A DNA stretch of 64,000 nucleotides from Corallococcus sp. NCRR. GTDB lineage: Bacteria > Myxococcota > Myxococcia > Myxococcales > Myxococcaceae. How positions within the stretch are numbered: position 1 is the stretch's first letter; each line of letters begins with the position of its first letter. The notes under the pieces were generated by a model. The model saw only the letters and a program-made list of their open reading frames with translations. It made no database searches and was not told the DNA's origin. Location of the stretch: NCBI RefSeq assembly GCF_026965535.1, contig NZ_CP114039.1:4340001-4404000 (forward strand). Direction: 5' to 3'. Below are positions 1-8,960 of this stretch, piece by piece. The position numbers and the translations under genes were made by a program.

Positions 1-2
1 GC

Positions 3-893
3 TTCGACGAGGACGGCGTCTGCACGGTGGACGTGGACGTGTGGAGCGCGGGGCGCGAGGCCTTCGAGAAGCGGCTGGAGGCGGCGCTCGCCTCCGGGGA
101 CCTGGAGGCCTTCGAGCCCACCGCGGACGCGTGCCGCGCGTGGAAGCCGTTCCTCTGGGAGGTGGAGCACCGCAAGCTGGCCTTCGCGAAGGCGCAGCTG
201 TCCGGCCCCTTCACGGTGCGCTCCGTGGTGCGCACCGCCACGGGCGAGCCGGTGCTCGCGGTGCCGGGCCTGGACGCGGCGCTGTACCGGCTGGTGATGG
301 TGCGCGCGCTGGCCATGGTGCGGGCCCTCAAGCGCACGGGCACCACGCCCCTGTTCTACCTGGATGAGCCGGGCCTCTACGCCTACGTGCGGATGAACCC
401 GCAGCACCTGTTGGCGCAGCAGGAGCTGCGGCTGCTGGTGGTGGCGTTGCAGCGCGAGGGCGCGCTCGTGGGCATCCACTGCTGCGGCAACACGGACTGG
501 GGCGTGCTGCTGGACGCGCAGGCGGACCTGGTGTCGCTGGACGTGCGGCTGTCGCTGGACGCGATGCTGGAGGAGACGGACGCGCTCAAGCGCTTCCTGG
601 ACTCCGGCGCCACGCTGAGCCTGGGCGTCATCCCCACGGATCTGGCGTCCACGTATTCGGTGGAGGAGTTGTCGGACTCGGTGGAGGCGTCGTTGAAGGC
701 CGCGCTGCCCAACGACATCGGCTTCTCACGCGCGCTGTCCACGGTGCTGCTGACGCCCGCGTGCGGGCTGGCGATGCGCTCGGTGATGGACGCCGAGCGC
801 ATCCTGGAGGAGCTGAAGCAGGCCCAGCGCCGGCTGAAGCGGGCGCTGGAGTCCGAGCGCCCGGCCCTCCAGGGACTTCCGCCCGCGCACTGA
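3..893 (+). CDS. UROD/MetE-like superfamily protein, 5' end outside the window
   Basis: The reading frame is open from the first codon in the window, so the N-terminus is missing; the GTG at 27 is probably internal. The visible part has the features of the cobalamin-independent methionine synthase/uroporphyrinogen decarboxylase TIM-barrel superfamily. There is an FYLDEPGLYAY segment in the middle and, downstream, GIHCCGNTDW, which resembles the His-x-Cys metal-binding motif of MetE-type enzymes. The C-terminus ends in a charged helix rich in Lys and Arg. At about 300 residues it is much shorter than full MetE, so it is probably a member of the short archaeal/myxobacterial group of unknown substrate rather than a true methionine synthase. 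The family assignment rests on motifs only; the reaction is not known. Confidence 0.6.
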   Translation, partial: FDEDGVCTVDVDVWSAGREAFEKRLEAALASGDLEAFEPTADACRAWKPFLWEVEHRKLAFAKAQLSGPFTVRSVVRTATGEPVLAVPGLDAALYRLVMVRALAMVRALKRTGTTPLFYLDEPGLYAYVRMNPQHLLAQQELRLLVVALQREGALVGIHCCGNTDWGVLLDAQADLVSLDVRLSLDAMLEETDALKRFLDSGATLSLGVIPTDLASTYSVEELSDSVEASLKAALPNDIGFSRALSTVLLTPACGLAMRSVMDAERILEELKQAQRRLKRALESERPALQGLPPAH

Positions 894-919
894 AGAGCGC
901 GGGCGGCTGTCACGGCGGA

Positions 920-1162
920 CTACTGACGGCCGAGCCGCAGCTCGCGCTCCGCCTGGTGCCAGTCCTGCTCGGGGTTGCCGTGCGTGCCGCCCCGGGCCTG
1001 GAAGATTTCGTAGGCGCGGCGGGCGATCTGCTCCTGCGTGGGCGCGGCGGTCCTGTTCGTGGACGCGCTCGCCGTGGCCACCGGCTTCTTGTCCTCGGTC
1101 CGCTCCGGCGCGGCCTTGAGGGCCGGGTTCGGTTGCGACTTCTGCGCGTTCTGACGGGCCAT
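920..1162 (-). CDS. DUF2934 small protein
   Basis: This is an 80-residue protein. The start is the ATG at 1162, preceded by a strong AGGAGG ribosome site about 6 bases upstream; the longer open frame to 1309 lacks such a site. The first 45 residues are a basic, low-complexity Ala/Pro/Thr linker. The C-terminal part (QIARRAYEIFQARGG, then NPEQDWHQAERELR) is the DUF2934 signature, a short helical domain of unknown function common in rhizobia and myxobacteria. It lies downstream of mutY on the same strand, with a 199-base gap that could carry its own promoter. The family is clear; the role is not known. Confidence 0.75.
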   Translation of the reverse strand: MARQNAQKSQPNPALKAAPERTEDKKPVATASASTNRTAAPTQEQIARRAYEIFQARGGTHGNPEQDWHQAERELRLGRQ

Positions 1163-1361
1163 GGGGCTTCCTCCTGGAAAAGGCGACCTGAAGCTTCGGC
1201 CGCGCCCCTCTCTCGCGGAAGAGACCCAAGGCGTACGGGGTTGCCGGAGCGACATCCCAGGTCGCGAAGTGTTGAGGGACCAACGGGCCATTCCGCTCGG
1301 AAAATCCACCAGCGGAATACGCCCGGACGTGCGGTCCGGGAGTTGAAAGCCGCCAGGCGCT

Positions 1362-2549
1362 TCAGCGGCCGGTTGCCTTCCGGGAGACGCGGGCCGCTGT
1401 CTTCTTCACGGGCGCGGAGTCGGCACCCAGCACGCCGTGCCCCAGCGCCGCGTCGAGCGCGCGCTGCATCGCGGTGCTCATGCCCAGCGCCTCCGCCTCC
1501 TGCGGCGTGCACCAGCGCAGCTCCTGGAACGCGGCGGACTGCGTGGGGCGCTTGCCGCCCGTCACGCGCAACAGCCGCAGCGTGAGATCGCGGTGGGTGA
1601 GCTGCCGGCGCACGCTGTCCAGCGTGCCCTCCAGCGTGAGCGGCGCGCCCAGCGTCGTGGCCAGCCGCTCCGTCGCCTCCGCCTCGGACGTGTCCTCCTC
1701 CACCTCCACGGCGGGCAGCTCCCACAGGCCGCCGAAGAGGCCCTTGTCCGCGCGACGCGCGAAGAGGAGCGTGCCCGCGTGCGGCCACACGGCCAGCGCC
1801 AGGAACAGCTTGCGGGGCGCGGCGCGCACCTTGGCTGGAGGCAGCTCGTCCACGCGGCCCTTCTTGAACGCGATGCACGCGTCGCGCACGGGGCACAAGA
1901 GACACAGCGGGGACTCCGGCCGGCACACCGTGGCGCCGTGCTCCATCAGCGCCTGGTTGAAGTCTCCAGGCCGCGGGCCCTTCACCAGCGCGGAGGCCAG
2001 CGCCCAGAGCGTGGCCTCGCGGTCGCGGTCTCCGGGCAGGCCCTCCACCTCGAAGAGGCGCGACAGCACGCGCGCCACGTTGCCGTCCACGATGGGCGCC
2101 TCTTCACCGAAGGCGATGGAGGCCACGGCCCCGGCGGTGTAGCGCCCGAAGCCGGGCAGGGTGAGCAGCTCCTCCGCCGTGGACGGGAGCTTTCCGCCAA
2201 AGCGCTCCACCACCTCTTGCGCGGCCCGGTGCAGGTTGCGCGCGCGCGAGTAGTAGCCCAGCCCCTTCCACCCGGAGAGCACGTCGTCCAGGGGCGCGGA
2301 GGCCAGGGCCTTCACCGTGGGAAAGCGCGCGAGGAAACGCTCCCAGTACGGGATGACCGTGGACACCTGCGTCTGCTGGAGCATGACCTCGCTGAGCCAG
2401 ATGGCGTACGGGTCGCGCGTGCGGCGCCAGGGCAGGTCGCGCTTGTTCCGGTCGTACCAGGAGAGCAGCGGACCATGGATGGCGGCGTGGCGTTCAGGGG
2501 AGACGGGGGCGGGGAGTGCCGCGCTGTCGGTGCGCTTGCGTGGGCTCAT
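1362..2549 (-). CDS. mutY: A/G-specific adenine DNA glycosylase MutY
   Basis: This enzyme removes adenine mispaired with 8-oxoguanine and starts base-excision repair. The 395-residue protein has the full set of marks: SEVMLQQTQV with Glu54 as catalytic acid, a helix-hairpin-helix at LPGFGRYTAG (131-140), the catalytic Asp155 in VDGNV, and a [4Fe-4S] loop of Cys209-x6-Cys216-x2-Cys219-x5-Cys225. The C-terminal third is the NUDIX-like 8-oxoG recognition domain (about 240-365). A basic Lys/Arg tail of about 20 residues follows. It is transcribed away from the nuclease gene at 2693, with a 143-base divergent promoter region between them. Length and motifs are normal for the family. Confidence 0.97.
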   Translation of the reverse strand: MSPRKRTDSAALPAPVSPERHAAIHGPLLSWYDRNKRDLPWRRTRDPYAIWLSEVMLQQTQVSTVIPYWERFLARFPTVKALASAPLDDVLSGWKGLGYYSRARNLHRAAQEVVERFGGKLPSTAEELLTLPGFGRYTAGAVASIAFGEEAPIVDGNVARVLSRLFEVEGLPGDRDREATLWALASALVKGPRPGDFNQALMEHGATVCRPESPLCLLCPVRDACIAFKKGRVDELPPAKVRAAPRKLFLALAVWPHAGTLLFARRADKGLFGGLWELPAVEVEEDTSEAEATERLATTLGAPLTLEGTLDSVRRQLTHRDLTLRLLRVTGGKRPTQSAAFQELRWCTPQEAEALGMSTAMQRALDAALGHGVLGADSAPVKKTAARVSRKATGR

Positions 2550-2692
2550 GTGATTCTTCGCGGGGGTGGCGCGGCACCATACCTGTACGGTCGGGCGCGC
2601 CCGGCGTTTTTACCGACGGCGGGGGGCGGTTGTCCGGCCGTCCGTCCCTCTTCTGGCGGGGCGGGCGATCGTCTATAGGATGCCCCGCGTCC

Positions 2693-3658
2693 ATGGCCCG
2701 CCCTCCCATCACCAACGACTTCTCCTGGTCCAAGAGCCGCCACGAGAAGTTCTCCGAGTGCCTCCGGGCCTACTACCTCTACTACTACCGCTCCTGGGGC
2801 GGCTGGGAGGCGGAGGCGGCCCGGGACGTGCGCGAACTCTACGTCCTCAAGAAGCTGCACAACCGCTACACCTGGGCGGGCAGCATCGTGCACGAGGCCC
2901 TCAAGGACGTGCTGCTGGACTGGCGCGCCGGCCGTGACGTGGACCCCGCGAAGGTGGAAGCGCGCACGCACAAGCTGATGCAGGACGACTTCCGGCACTC
3001 GCGCTCCAAGGCCTACTGGACCACGAAGTACCGCAAGCCCTTCACCGGCCTCGCGGAGCACGAGTACGCGGAAGAAATCCCCAACGAGTCCTGGAAGCAG
3101 AACTTCGAAACGGTGCGCTCCGCGCTCGCGTGGTTCTTCCAGTCGCGCTGGCCCACCGTGGCCAAGGGGCTCAAGCCCGCGCAGTGGCTGGAGGTGGACG
3201 CGGGCTTCGACTTCGCCCACTTCGTCATGGACGGGGTGAAGACCTTCGCCATCCCGGACTTCGCCTACGTGGACGCGGAAGGCTCCGTCGTGGTGGTGGA
3301 CTGGAAGACGGGCCGCTCGCGCGAGGGCTACGACGAGCAGGTGCTGGGCTACGCGCTCTACATCGCGCAGCGCTACCGCTACCCGCTGGAGAAGGTGCGC
3401 GCGTCGCTCGTGTACCTCAACGAGGGGCTGGAGCATGACGTGACGGTGGATCCGTCCGCCATGGACTCCTTCCGCCAGCACTTCGCCCGGAGCGTGGAGG
3501 GGATGCGCGCGCTGCTCAAGGACGTGGCCACCAACACGCCGAAGGACTCAGAGGCCTTCCCGCAGACGGGGAACCTGGACGTCTGCGCCCGCTGCGTCTT
3601 CCGCCGTCCGTGCGGCCGGGAGCCCGCGGTGGCGCAGGCCCGGCCCCGGGTGGCTTGA
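2693..3658 (+). CDS. Cas4/RecB-like PD-(D/E)XK nuclease with predicted Fe-S cluster
   Basis: This is a predicted single-strand DNA exonuclease of 321 residues. The start is taken as the ATG at 2693, because homologous-looking sequence begins there and the upstream extension is low-complexity. The nuclease core shows His67, Asp189 in FAIPDF, and Asp203-x-Lys205 in VVVVDWKTG, followed by a DEQVLGYALY helix like the QxxxY motif of RecB nucleases. One cysteine near the N-terminus (Cys23) and three near the C-terminus (Cys298-x2-Cys301-x5-Cys307) match the split four-cysteine [4Fe-4S] clamp of Cas4 and AddB. There are no cas genes or repeats nearby, so a repair role is more likely than CRISPR adaptation. 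Confidence 0.8.
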   Translation: MARPPITNDFSWSKSRHEKFSECLRAYYLYYYRSWGGWEAEAARDVRELYVLKKLHNRYTWAGSIVHEALKDVLLDWRAGRDVDPAKVEARTHKLMQDDFRHSRSKAYWTTKYRKPFTGLAEHEYAEEIPNESWKQNFETVRSALAWFFQSRWPTVAKGLKPAQWLEVDAGFDFAHFVMDGVKTFAIPDFAYVDAEGSVVVVDWKTGRSREGYDEQVLGYALYIAQRYRYPLEKVRASLVYLNEGLEHDVTVDPSAMDSFRQHFARSVEGMRALLKDVATNTPKDSEAFPQTGNLDVCARCVFRRPCGREPAVAQARPRVA

Positions 3659-3676
3659 AACGCCGCCTGACGCGCG

Positions 3677-4576
3677 CTACCGCGCGGAGGCGAGCCGGCG
3701 CACCACCACGCCCGCCGCGTTCATGCCGAAGGCGGAGGTGACGAACGCCACGCTGCCGTCAATCTGCGTGCGGTGGTCGCAGGTGTGGAACTCGTTGTCC
3801 TGCGGGCAGACGCACAGGAAGCCGTCGGTCGCGTCGTCGTAGTTGAGCGGCACCGGCTGGCGGCGCGTCTCGATGGAGTACACGGCGGTGATGCCCGTGT
3901 GGCGCTCCGTCTCCACGCCGTACTTGCGCTTGAGCAGCTTGCGGATGTCCTTGGCGAACGGGTCCATGTGCGTCTCGCTCAGGTCCTCCACGCGGATGGC
4001 CGTGGGGTCCAGGCGTCCCGCCGCGCCCATGGAGCTGACCACCGGCAGGCCCAGGCTCACGCACCGGTGCAACAGGTGCAGCTTCGCCTTCACGTTGTCG
4101 ATAGCGTCCACCACGAAGTCGTACCTGCCCGCGGGCAGCAGCGTCTCCGCCAGCTCCTCGCGGTAGAACTCGCGCAGGGCCTCCACCTTCGCCTGCGGGT
4201 TGATCTCCTGGCAGCGCTGGGCCATCAGCTCCGCCTTCGACTTGCCCACCGACTTCACCGTCGCGTGCAGCTGCCGGTTGGTGTTGGTGACGCAGACATC
4301 GTCGTGGTCCACCAGCGTGAGGCGGCCCACGCCGCTGCGCACCAGGCCCTCCGCGGTGAAGCTGCCCACGCCGCCCAGGCCGAACACCACCACGTGCGCG
4401 TTGGCCAGCCGCTCCATGGCGTTGTCGCCCAGCAGGCGTGCCGTGCGGTCGAAGCGGCGCGACAGCTTGAAGGGCTTCGCCAGCGACGCTTCCGGCGCGA
4501 CGGTGTTCGAAGCGGCGGGGGAGGCGGTGGGCGCCTCGGGCTCGGCGGTGGGGGTGGGGGTGGGCTGCGGGTTCAT
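3677..4576 (-). CDS. tcdA: tRNA threonylcarbamoyladenosine dehydratase (TcdA/CsdL)
   Basis: This is an E1-like ThiF-superfamily enzyme that uses ATP to cyclise t6A37 of tRNA to ct6A. The 299-residue protein starts at the ATG at 4576, which has GAGGAG upstream; the longer frame runs antisense through the TatD gene and is ignored. The nucleotide-binding GLGGVGS lies at residues 66-72, followed by LVDHDDVCVTNTNRQ and DFVVDAIDNVKAK, both typical of the family. The C-terminal part carries the CVCPQDNEFHTC cysteines and SVAFVTSAFG. The first 30 residues are an unusual Pro/Thr/Ala-rich extension. It lies 29 bases downstream of the TatD gene on the same strand, so the two probably form an operon. Confidence 0.92.
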   Translation of the reverse strand: MNPQPTPTPTAEPEAPTASPAASNTVAPEASLAKPFKLSRRFDRTARLLGDNAMERLANAHVVVFGLGGVGSFTAEGLVRSGVGRLTLVDHDDVCVTNTNRQLHATVKSVGKSKAELMAQRCQEINPQAKVEALREFYREELAETLLPAGRYDFVVDAIDNVKAKLHLLHRCVSLGLPVVSSMGAAGRLDPTAIRVEDLSETHMDPFAKDIRKLLKRKYGVETERHTGITAVYSIETRRQPVPLNYDDATDGFLCVCPQDNEFHTCDHRTQIDGSVAFVTSAFGMNAAGVVVRRLASAR

Positions 4577-4605
4577 GAGGGGCTCCTCTATCACGCGACG
4601 CTCGC

Positions 4606-5403
4606 CTACCGCGAAGGGGAGGGGAAAGCTTCCCGGAACAGGCGCCGGGCGTTCTCGGTCGTCCGCTGGGCGAGCGCCTCCACCGGCTCCCCCAGCACCT
4701 GCGCCATGCCATCGAGGATGTGGGGCAGGTAGCCGGGTTCGGAGCGCTGCCCCCGGAAGGGAGTGGGCGCCTGGTCCGGCGAGTCCGTCTCCGCCACCAG
4801 CCGGTCCGCCGGAATCACGCGCAGGGCGTCCAGCGGCTTGCGCGCCTCCGCCCACGTCACCGGGCCCGCGAAGGAGAAGTGGCAGCCCTTCTGGATGTAG
4901 AAGCGCGCCAGCTCCGCGCCGCCGCTGTAGCTGTGCATCAGGATGCCGGCCTCCGGCCACGCCTCCGCCTTCAGGAACTCCATCAGCGCCGGGTGCAGCC
5001 GGTGGCAGTGCATCAGCACCGGCAGCCCGTGCTTGCGCGCCAGGGCCAGGTGCCCGCGCAGCACCGCCAGCTGCCGCTCCAGCGGGGCGCCGGGGAGGGA
5101 CGGGCCGTCCAGGCCGCACTCGCCCACCGCCACCGCGCCGCCCTGGGACAAGAGCGCGTCCAGCCGCTCCAGGTGCGCGCCGTCTTCCTCCGGCGGCAGG
5201 TCCGGCAGGAACTGGGGATGGATGCCCAGCCCCACCTGGATGCGGGGCTCCCTTCGCGGCAGCGTGAGCAGGGGCCCCCACGTGTCCGGGCCCACCGCGG
5301 GGATGAGGATGCCGTGCAGGCCCGCGGCCCAGGCGCGCGCGACAACGCTGTCGCGGTCCGGGTCGAAGCGCGAGGCGTCCAGATGGCAGTGCGTGTCGAT
5401 CAT
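4606..5403 (-). CDS. TatD-family metal-dependent hydrolase (DNase-like)
   Basis: This is a TIM-barrel metallohydrolase of 265 residues. The start is taken as the ATG at 5403 (MIDTHCHLD), because the family begins at the metal-binding THCHLD motif; a GTG at 5436 would add 11 residues with no family support. Metal and active-site residues are visible as His5 and His7, GECGLDG, LMHCHRLHP, HSYSGG and ETDSPDQAP. TatD proteins act as 3'-5' exonucleases on damaged DNA in some bacteria; others have different substrates, so the exact activity is inferred. It is the first gene of a probable pair with tcdA and is divergent from the lipoprotein gene at 5543. Confidence 0.9.
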   Translation of the reverse strand: MIDTHCHLDASRFDPDRDSVVARAWAAGLHGILIPAVGPDTWGPLLTLPRREPRIQVGLGIHPQFLPDLPPEEDGAHLERLDALLSQGGAVAVGECGLDGPSLPGAPLERQLAVLRGHLALARKHGLPVLMHCHRLHPALMEFLKAEAWPEAGILMHSYSGGAELARFYIQKGCHFSFAGPVTWAEARKPLDALRVIPADRLVAETDSPDQAPTPFRGQRSEPGYLPHILDGMAQVLGEPVEALAQRTTENARRLFREAFPSPSR

Positions 5404-5542
5404 TGAGCACCCTTCTTCCCAGACCCGTTCAATCACTGACAGCCCCGGATGCGAGGCCCTTCAAGGCAGCCCGTACCCGGTGAACGTGAAGCTATGACGC
5501 GCCGCCTGACTTTGAAGCCATCGCGATTGTGGAGGCGTGGAA

Positions 5543-7015
5543 ATGACCAAGCGAGTGGTGTTGGGGGCGTTGTTCGGGGCGCTGACGGTGTTGGGCACGG
5601 GCTGTGGCGACGAGTGCGTCGACCAGTTCGACTGCCGTGACAAGGGCGCCCCTCCGGCGGGACAGGAGTGGACCTGCAACGCGGACAACAAGTGCGAGCT
5701 GCAGAACCTCACGCCCCGGCCGGAAGAGGACGCGGGCACGGAGGAGGACGCGGGCACGGAGATGGACGCCGGCACGGAGATGGACGCAGGCACCGAGGAC
5801 GCGGGCACGGAGATGGACGCCGGGACGGAGATGGACGCCGGCACCGACGCGGGCATGAACGTGGCCAAGGGCGGCGCGTGCACCGCGTCCACGGACTGCA
5901 TGGCGGGCCTGCGCTGCGAGGCCGCCACCTGCCAGTCGCTCCACATCGCCGTGACGGGCAACGACGGCGGCACGCGCGCGCTGGTGACGGAATACGACGT
6001 GCCGGGCATGACGTCGCTCAGCGCCGACGGCGTCGCCAGCGCCTACCCGCGCTTCGGCCCGGACGGCACCCAGGTGGCCTTCGTGCAGGGCGACGTCACC
6101 GCCGCCGCGGGTGAGCTCGCGGTGCGCCCGCTGCCGCTCACGGCCGCCGCGCCCACGGTGCTGACCACGGGCACGGCCGCCGGCAACGCGCGCATCCGCT
6201 ACATGGAGTGGGAGCCGGGCTCCGTCATCGCCTGGGTGCGCGGCAGCACGGGCATCTCCACCATCCCGGCGACGGGCGGCACGCCCACGCAGGCCACCGT
6301 CAACGGCACGTTCCCGGACTGGGCGCCCAACGGGACGGACTACGCGTACAGCGCCGCGGGCAACGGCATCTACGTCTCCACGGGCGGCGGCGCGCCGGCC
6401 CCGCTGGCGGGCTCGCCCACCACGGGTGAGCAGCCGCACTACAGCCGCGCCACCTCGCAGCTGCTCTTCCTGGCCAACCCGGAGAATGAGACCGTGACCT
6501 TCGGCACGGACGTCACCCCGGTGCTCAAGCTGTACTCGCTGCCGGTGACCGGCGGCGGCTCGCCCACGACGATCGCGGACGCGACCTCCGACACCGTCAC
6601 GGGCGGCACCGTGGACTCGTACATCGCGAACCCCAACTGGTCGCCGGACGGCAGCTGGGTGGCGTACGTGCGCGCCTACTACCAGAACGTCGCTGGCGCG
6701 GCCACGCTGTGCGGCAACGCCGCCGCGACGCTGTGCGGGACCACGCCGGGCAACGTCATCTTCCTGCAGCGCGTGAACACCACCACGGGCGCGGTGGAGG
6801 GCGCCCCGGTGAAGCTCGCGGACAACGCCACGCTGCCGTCGTTCTCCCCGGATGGCCGCTTCGTGGCCTACATCCTGGGCGGCCAGCTCAACGTGCAGCC
6901 CATCGACCCGGCCACCGGCGCCGCGGCCGGCACGCTCATCACGCACCCCAAGGACACGTACACGGTGCTGACGAGCGAGGGTGACGACCACCGCCCGCGC
7001 TGGCAGCCCCGCTAG
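5543..7015 (+). CDS. TolB-like beta-propeller lipoprotein with DAGTEM repeats
   Basis: This is an exported protein of 490 residues. The ATG at 5543 has GGAGG 7 bases upstream and is preferred to the GTG at 5537. The N-terminus is a signal peptide ending in VLGTGC, a slightly atypical lipobox. A cysteine-rich stretch and a low-complexity Asp-Ala-Gly-Thr-Glu-Met linker follow (residues about 65-105). The rest contains repeated blades of WD40/TolB type, for example AYPRFGPDGTQVAFV, NPNWSPDGSWVAYV and LPSFSPDGRFVAYI, which mark a six- or seven-bladed propeller. It is probably an outer-membrane-anchored, periplasmic or surface protein. No enzyme motif is seen. A hairpin terminator follows at 7030. 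Confidence 0.75.
   Translation: MTKRVVLGALFGALTVLGTGCGDECVDQFDCRDKGAPPAGQEWTCNADNKCELQNLTPRPEEDAGTEEDAGTEMDAGTEMDAGTEDAGTEMDAGTEMDAGTDAGMNVAKGGACTASTDCMAGLRCEAATCQSLHIAVTGNDGGTRALVTEYDVPGMTSLSADGVASAYPRFGPDGTQVAFVQGDVTAAAGELAVRPLPLTAAAPTVLTTGTAAGNARIRYMEWEPGSVIAWVRGSTGISTIPATGGTPTQATVNGTFPDWAPNGTDYAYSAAGNGIYVSTGGGAPAPLAGSPTTGEQPHYSRATSQLLFLANPENETVTFGTDVTPVLKLYSLPVTGGGSPTTIADATSDTVTGGTVDSYIANPNWSPDGSWVAYVRAYYQNVAGAATLCGNAAATLCGTTPGNVIFLQRVNTTTGAVEGAPVKLADNATLPSFSPDGRFVAYILGGQLNVQPIDPATGAAAGTLITHPKDTYTVLTSEGDDHRPRWQPR
5728..5850 (+). repeat. In-gene tandem repeat encoding DAGTE(M/E) units
   Basis: About seven imperfect units of 12-18 bases (consensus GACGCGGGCACGGAGATG) follow one another inside the lipoprotein gene. 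They encode a flexible acidic linker between the lipid anchor and the propeller domain. Such runs are prone to slippage, so copy number may vary between strains. Confidence 0.8.
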
Positions 7016-7368
7016 TCGCAAGCCATCCCAAGCCCCGGACTCCGGGGCTTCCCGGCCCGTGTTCCCCGTTTCTCAAGGGAGCACGGGTCGTCGTGTTTCA
7101 GGTGCAAAGCGCGCCACCCACCCCGCGCGAAGTGACGAACGCGGGCAGTGCCGGGTCTTGATGAACCCGCGCGCGGATCCACTTCCCGGTCCAGCGGATC
7201 CAGGTTCCAGGACGAAAAGGGGAGGGGAGGAGGGCTCCACCCGCGCTCACGCGAAACGCGGCACCTGGTGGAGGAGGACTGACAGCCGTGTCGCGGCGGC
7301 GGGCGTGCCCGCGCGCTCCGTTACAGCGGAGCACGGCCTGGGCCCGAGCGCGCCGGGACGCGGTTCTT
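7016..7368. other. Intergenic region without a supported gene
   Basis: This is 353 bases between the lipoprotein gene and the small basic protein gene, which converge. It holds the terminator hairpin at 7030-7050. The short open frames on both strands show no ribosome site or recognisable protein. Nothing else is seen. Confidence 0.5.
7030..7050 (+). terminator. Hairpin terminator after the lipoprotein gene
   Basis: A perfect 9-bp stem (AAGCCCCGG and CCGGGGCTT) encloses a 3-base loop, 15 bases after the stop codon. There is no clear T-run downstream, so its strength is uncertain. Confidence 0.6.
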
Positions 7369-7617
7369 TCAGCCCACGACGACGATGCGGCGGCCCAGCG
7401 CGCGGGTCATCTGCGGGGAGGTGACGAGTTCCAGCACGCCGCTCATCTCTCCGCCCGCCGTGTCGAACGCCGCCGCGATGACCTCGCCCACGGTCAGCTG
7501 GGCCTTCTGGGCCGCCACCCGCGCGCGCTTCGCCGTGCGACGCAGCGCGGGCATCACCCGCCGACCCTGCCGCCGCACCGTGCCACCCTTCGTCTTGCCT
7601 GCGGTCCGCTTCGCCAT
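7369..7617 (-). CDS. Small basic protein of unknown function
   Basis: This is an 82-residue protein. The ATG at 7617 has a GGGAGGA ribosome site at good distance, which supports it as a real gene. The first 40 residues are very rich in Lys and Arg (for example MAKRTAGKTKGGTVRRQGRR), like histone-like or nucleic-acid-binding tails. The remainder (VGEVIAAAFDTAGGE, then SPQMTRALGRRIVVVG) looks like a short helical domain. It has no close neighbour on the same strand. It could be a DNA-binding accessory protein, but that is inference from charge alone; no family is recognised. Confidence 0.55.
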   Translation of the reverse strand: MAKRTAGKTKGGTVRRQGRRVMPALRRTAKRARVAAQKAQLTVGEVIAAAFDTAGGEMSGVLELVTSPQMTRALGRRIVVVG

Positions 7618-7985
7618 GGTTCCTCCCGCTACTGCCGACTCGCGGGTGAGTACCTCGTCGGTCTGACACCATGCAGGCGGGGTGCCAGGGCTCAGCCTCC
7701 CTGTCAGGTCCCTGAATCCAGGGGTTTTCCTTGCCGGTAGCGGGTTTCCGAGGGGCGGGCAGGCCTTCCTTTTTTCAGCCCTTCAGGGTCGTTCCTCGTT
7801 CTGTCGAGTTTTTCGTTCATCCAAAGCGGTGATTTCCACGCATCGTTCAATGGCGCCCAACCTGCCCTGAGGTCGTGCGACGACAGGGCTGGGTCAGGTG
7901 TCACCCCCTGGCCACACCCCCTGCGGGCAGGCAACCACGGTGCGGGTGGGACGGGGGCGGGCTTTGGGGTAGAGGGCGGGCGCCC
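7618..7985. other. Intergenic divergent region
   Basis: This is 368 bases between the small basic protein gene (leftward) and the DHH phosphoesterase gene (rightward). It should hold both promoters, but no convincing -35/-10 pair was found. The stretch 7765-7850 is visibly less GC-rich than its surroundings. No gene is supported. Confidence 0.45.
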
Positions 7986-8948
7986 ATGCGAGTCCAGGTC
8001 CTCTTCCACGACAACTGTTTCGACGGCGCGGCCAGCGCCGCGGTCTTCACCCGCTTCTACCGGGAGCGCGTGCGCGCGGACGCGACGTTCAGCTACCGGG
8101 GGTTGGCCCACAAGCCGGGGGCGGAGGGCATCGACCCGGCCGTCTTCACCGGCGACGAGAACGTCATCGTCGACTTCCGCTACAGCCAGGACGCGCGGCT
8201 CACCTGGTGGTTCGACCACCACGCCTCCGCCTTCCAGCAGCCCGGCGACGAGCCCCACTTCCAGCGCGACACCAGCGGACGCAAATTCCACGACCCGCAG
8301 CGCAAGAGTTGCACGCTGTACCTGGCGGACGTGGCGCGCGAGCGCTTCGGCTGGGACGCGTCCCCGCTGAAGGACCTGCTGCACTGGGCGGAGATCATCG
8401 ACGGCGCGCAGTTCCCCAGCCCCCAGATGGCGGTGGCGCTGGAGGAGCCCGCGCTGCGCATCATGACGGTGCTGGAGGCGACCAAGGACGACCTGCTCAT
8501 CCCGGAGGTCATCCGGCGCATGCAGACGGAGAGCCTGGCGGACATCGCCGCGTCGCCGCTCATCTCCGCCCCGCTGTCGCCGCTGCTCTTCAAGCACCAG
8601 CGCAACATCGACCTCGTGCGCGAGAAGGCCCGGTACGAGAACGGCGTCGTCTACTTCGACCTGGTGGACGAGGGCGTGGACAGCCTCAACAAGTTCATCG
8701 CGTACGCGCTCTATCCGGACGCGCGCTACACGCTGTGGGTGGGCAAGGGCGCGTCGCGCGCCAAGGTCTCGCTGGGCTCCAACCCGTGGCGGCCGGAGAC
8801 GCGCAAGCACGACCTGTCCGCCATCGCCGGCCGCTACGGCGGGGGCGGCCACCCGGTGGTGGCCGCGGCGAGCTTCAAGGCGGACCAGGCCGACAAGGCC
8901 CGGGCCGCGTACCAGGAGATCCTGGCGGAGCTGTCCAGCGCGCGCTGA
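7986..8948 (+). CDS. DHH-family phosphoesterase
   Basis: This is a predicted Mn-dependent phosphodiesterase of the DHH/DHHA1 superfamily (relatives degrade short oligonucleotides, cyclic dinucleotides or pyrophosphate), 320 residues long. The start is the ATG at 7986, where the family's first motif begins at once (HDNCFDGAAS). Further motifs are VIVDFRYS, the FDHHAS signature near residue 77, and the C-terminal GGGGHPVVAAASF of the DHHA1 substrate-binding domain. The upstream extension of the frame to 7875 is not supported. The gene converges with maf with only 12 bases between the ends. The exact substrate cannot be read from the sequence. Confidence 0.88.
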   Translation: MRVQVLFHDNCFDGAASAAVFTRFYRERVRADATFSYRGLAHKPGAEGIDPAVFTGDENVIVDFRYSQDARLTWWFDHHASAFQQPGDEPHFQRDTSGRKFHDPQRKSCTLYLADVARERFGWDASPLKDLLHWAEIIDGAQFPSPQMAVALEEPALRIMTVLEATKDDLLIPEVIRRMQTESLADIAASPLISAPLSPLLFKHQRNIDLVREKARYENGVVYFDLVDEGVDSLNKFIAYALYPDARYTLWVGKGASRAKVSLGSNPWRPETRKHDLSAIAGRYGGGGHPVVAAASFKADQADKARAAYQEILAELSSAR

Positions 8949-8960
8949 AGCGCTGGAGCC

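Noticed and set aside
2693-3658. CRISPR-Cas locus around the Cas4-like nuclease
   Set aside because: No repeats or other cas genes are visible in the surrounding sequence.
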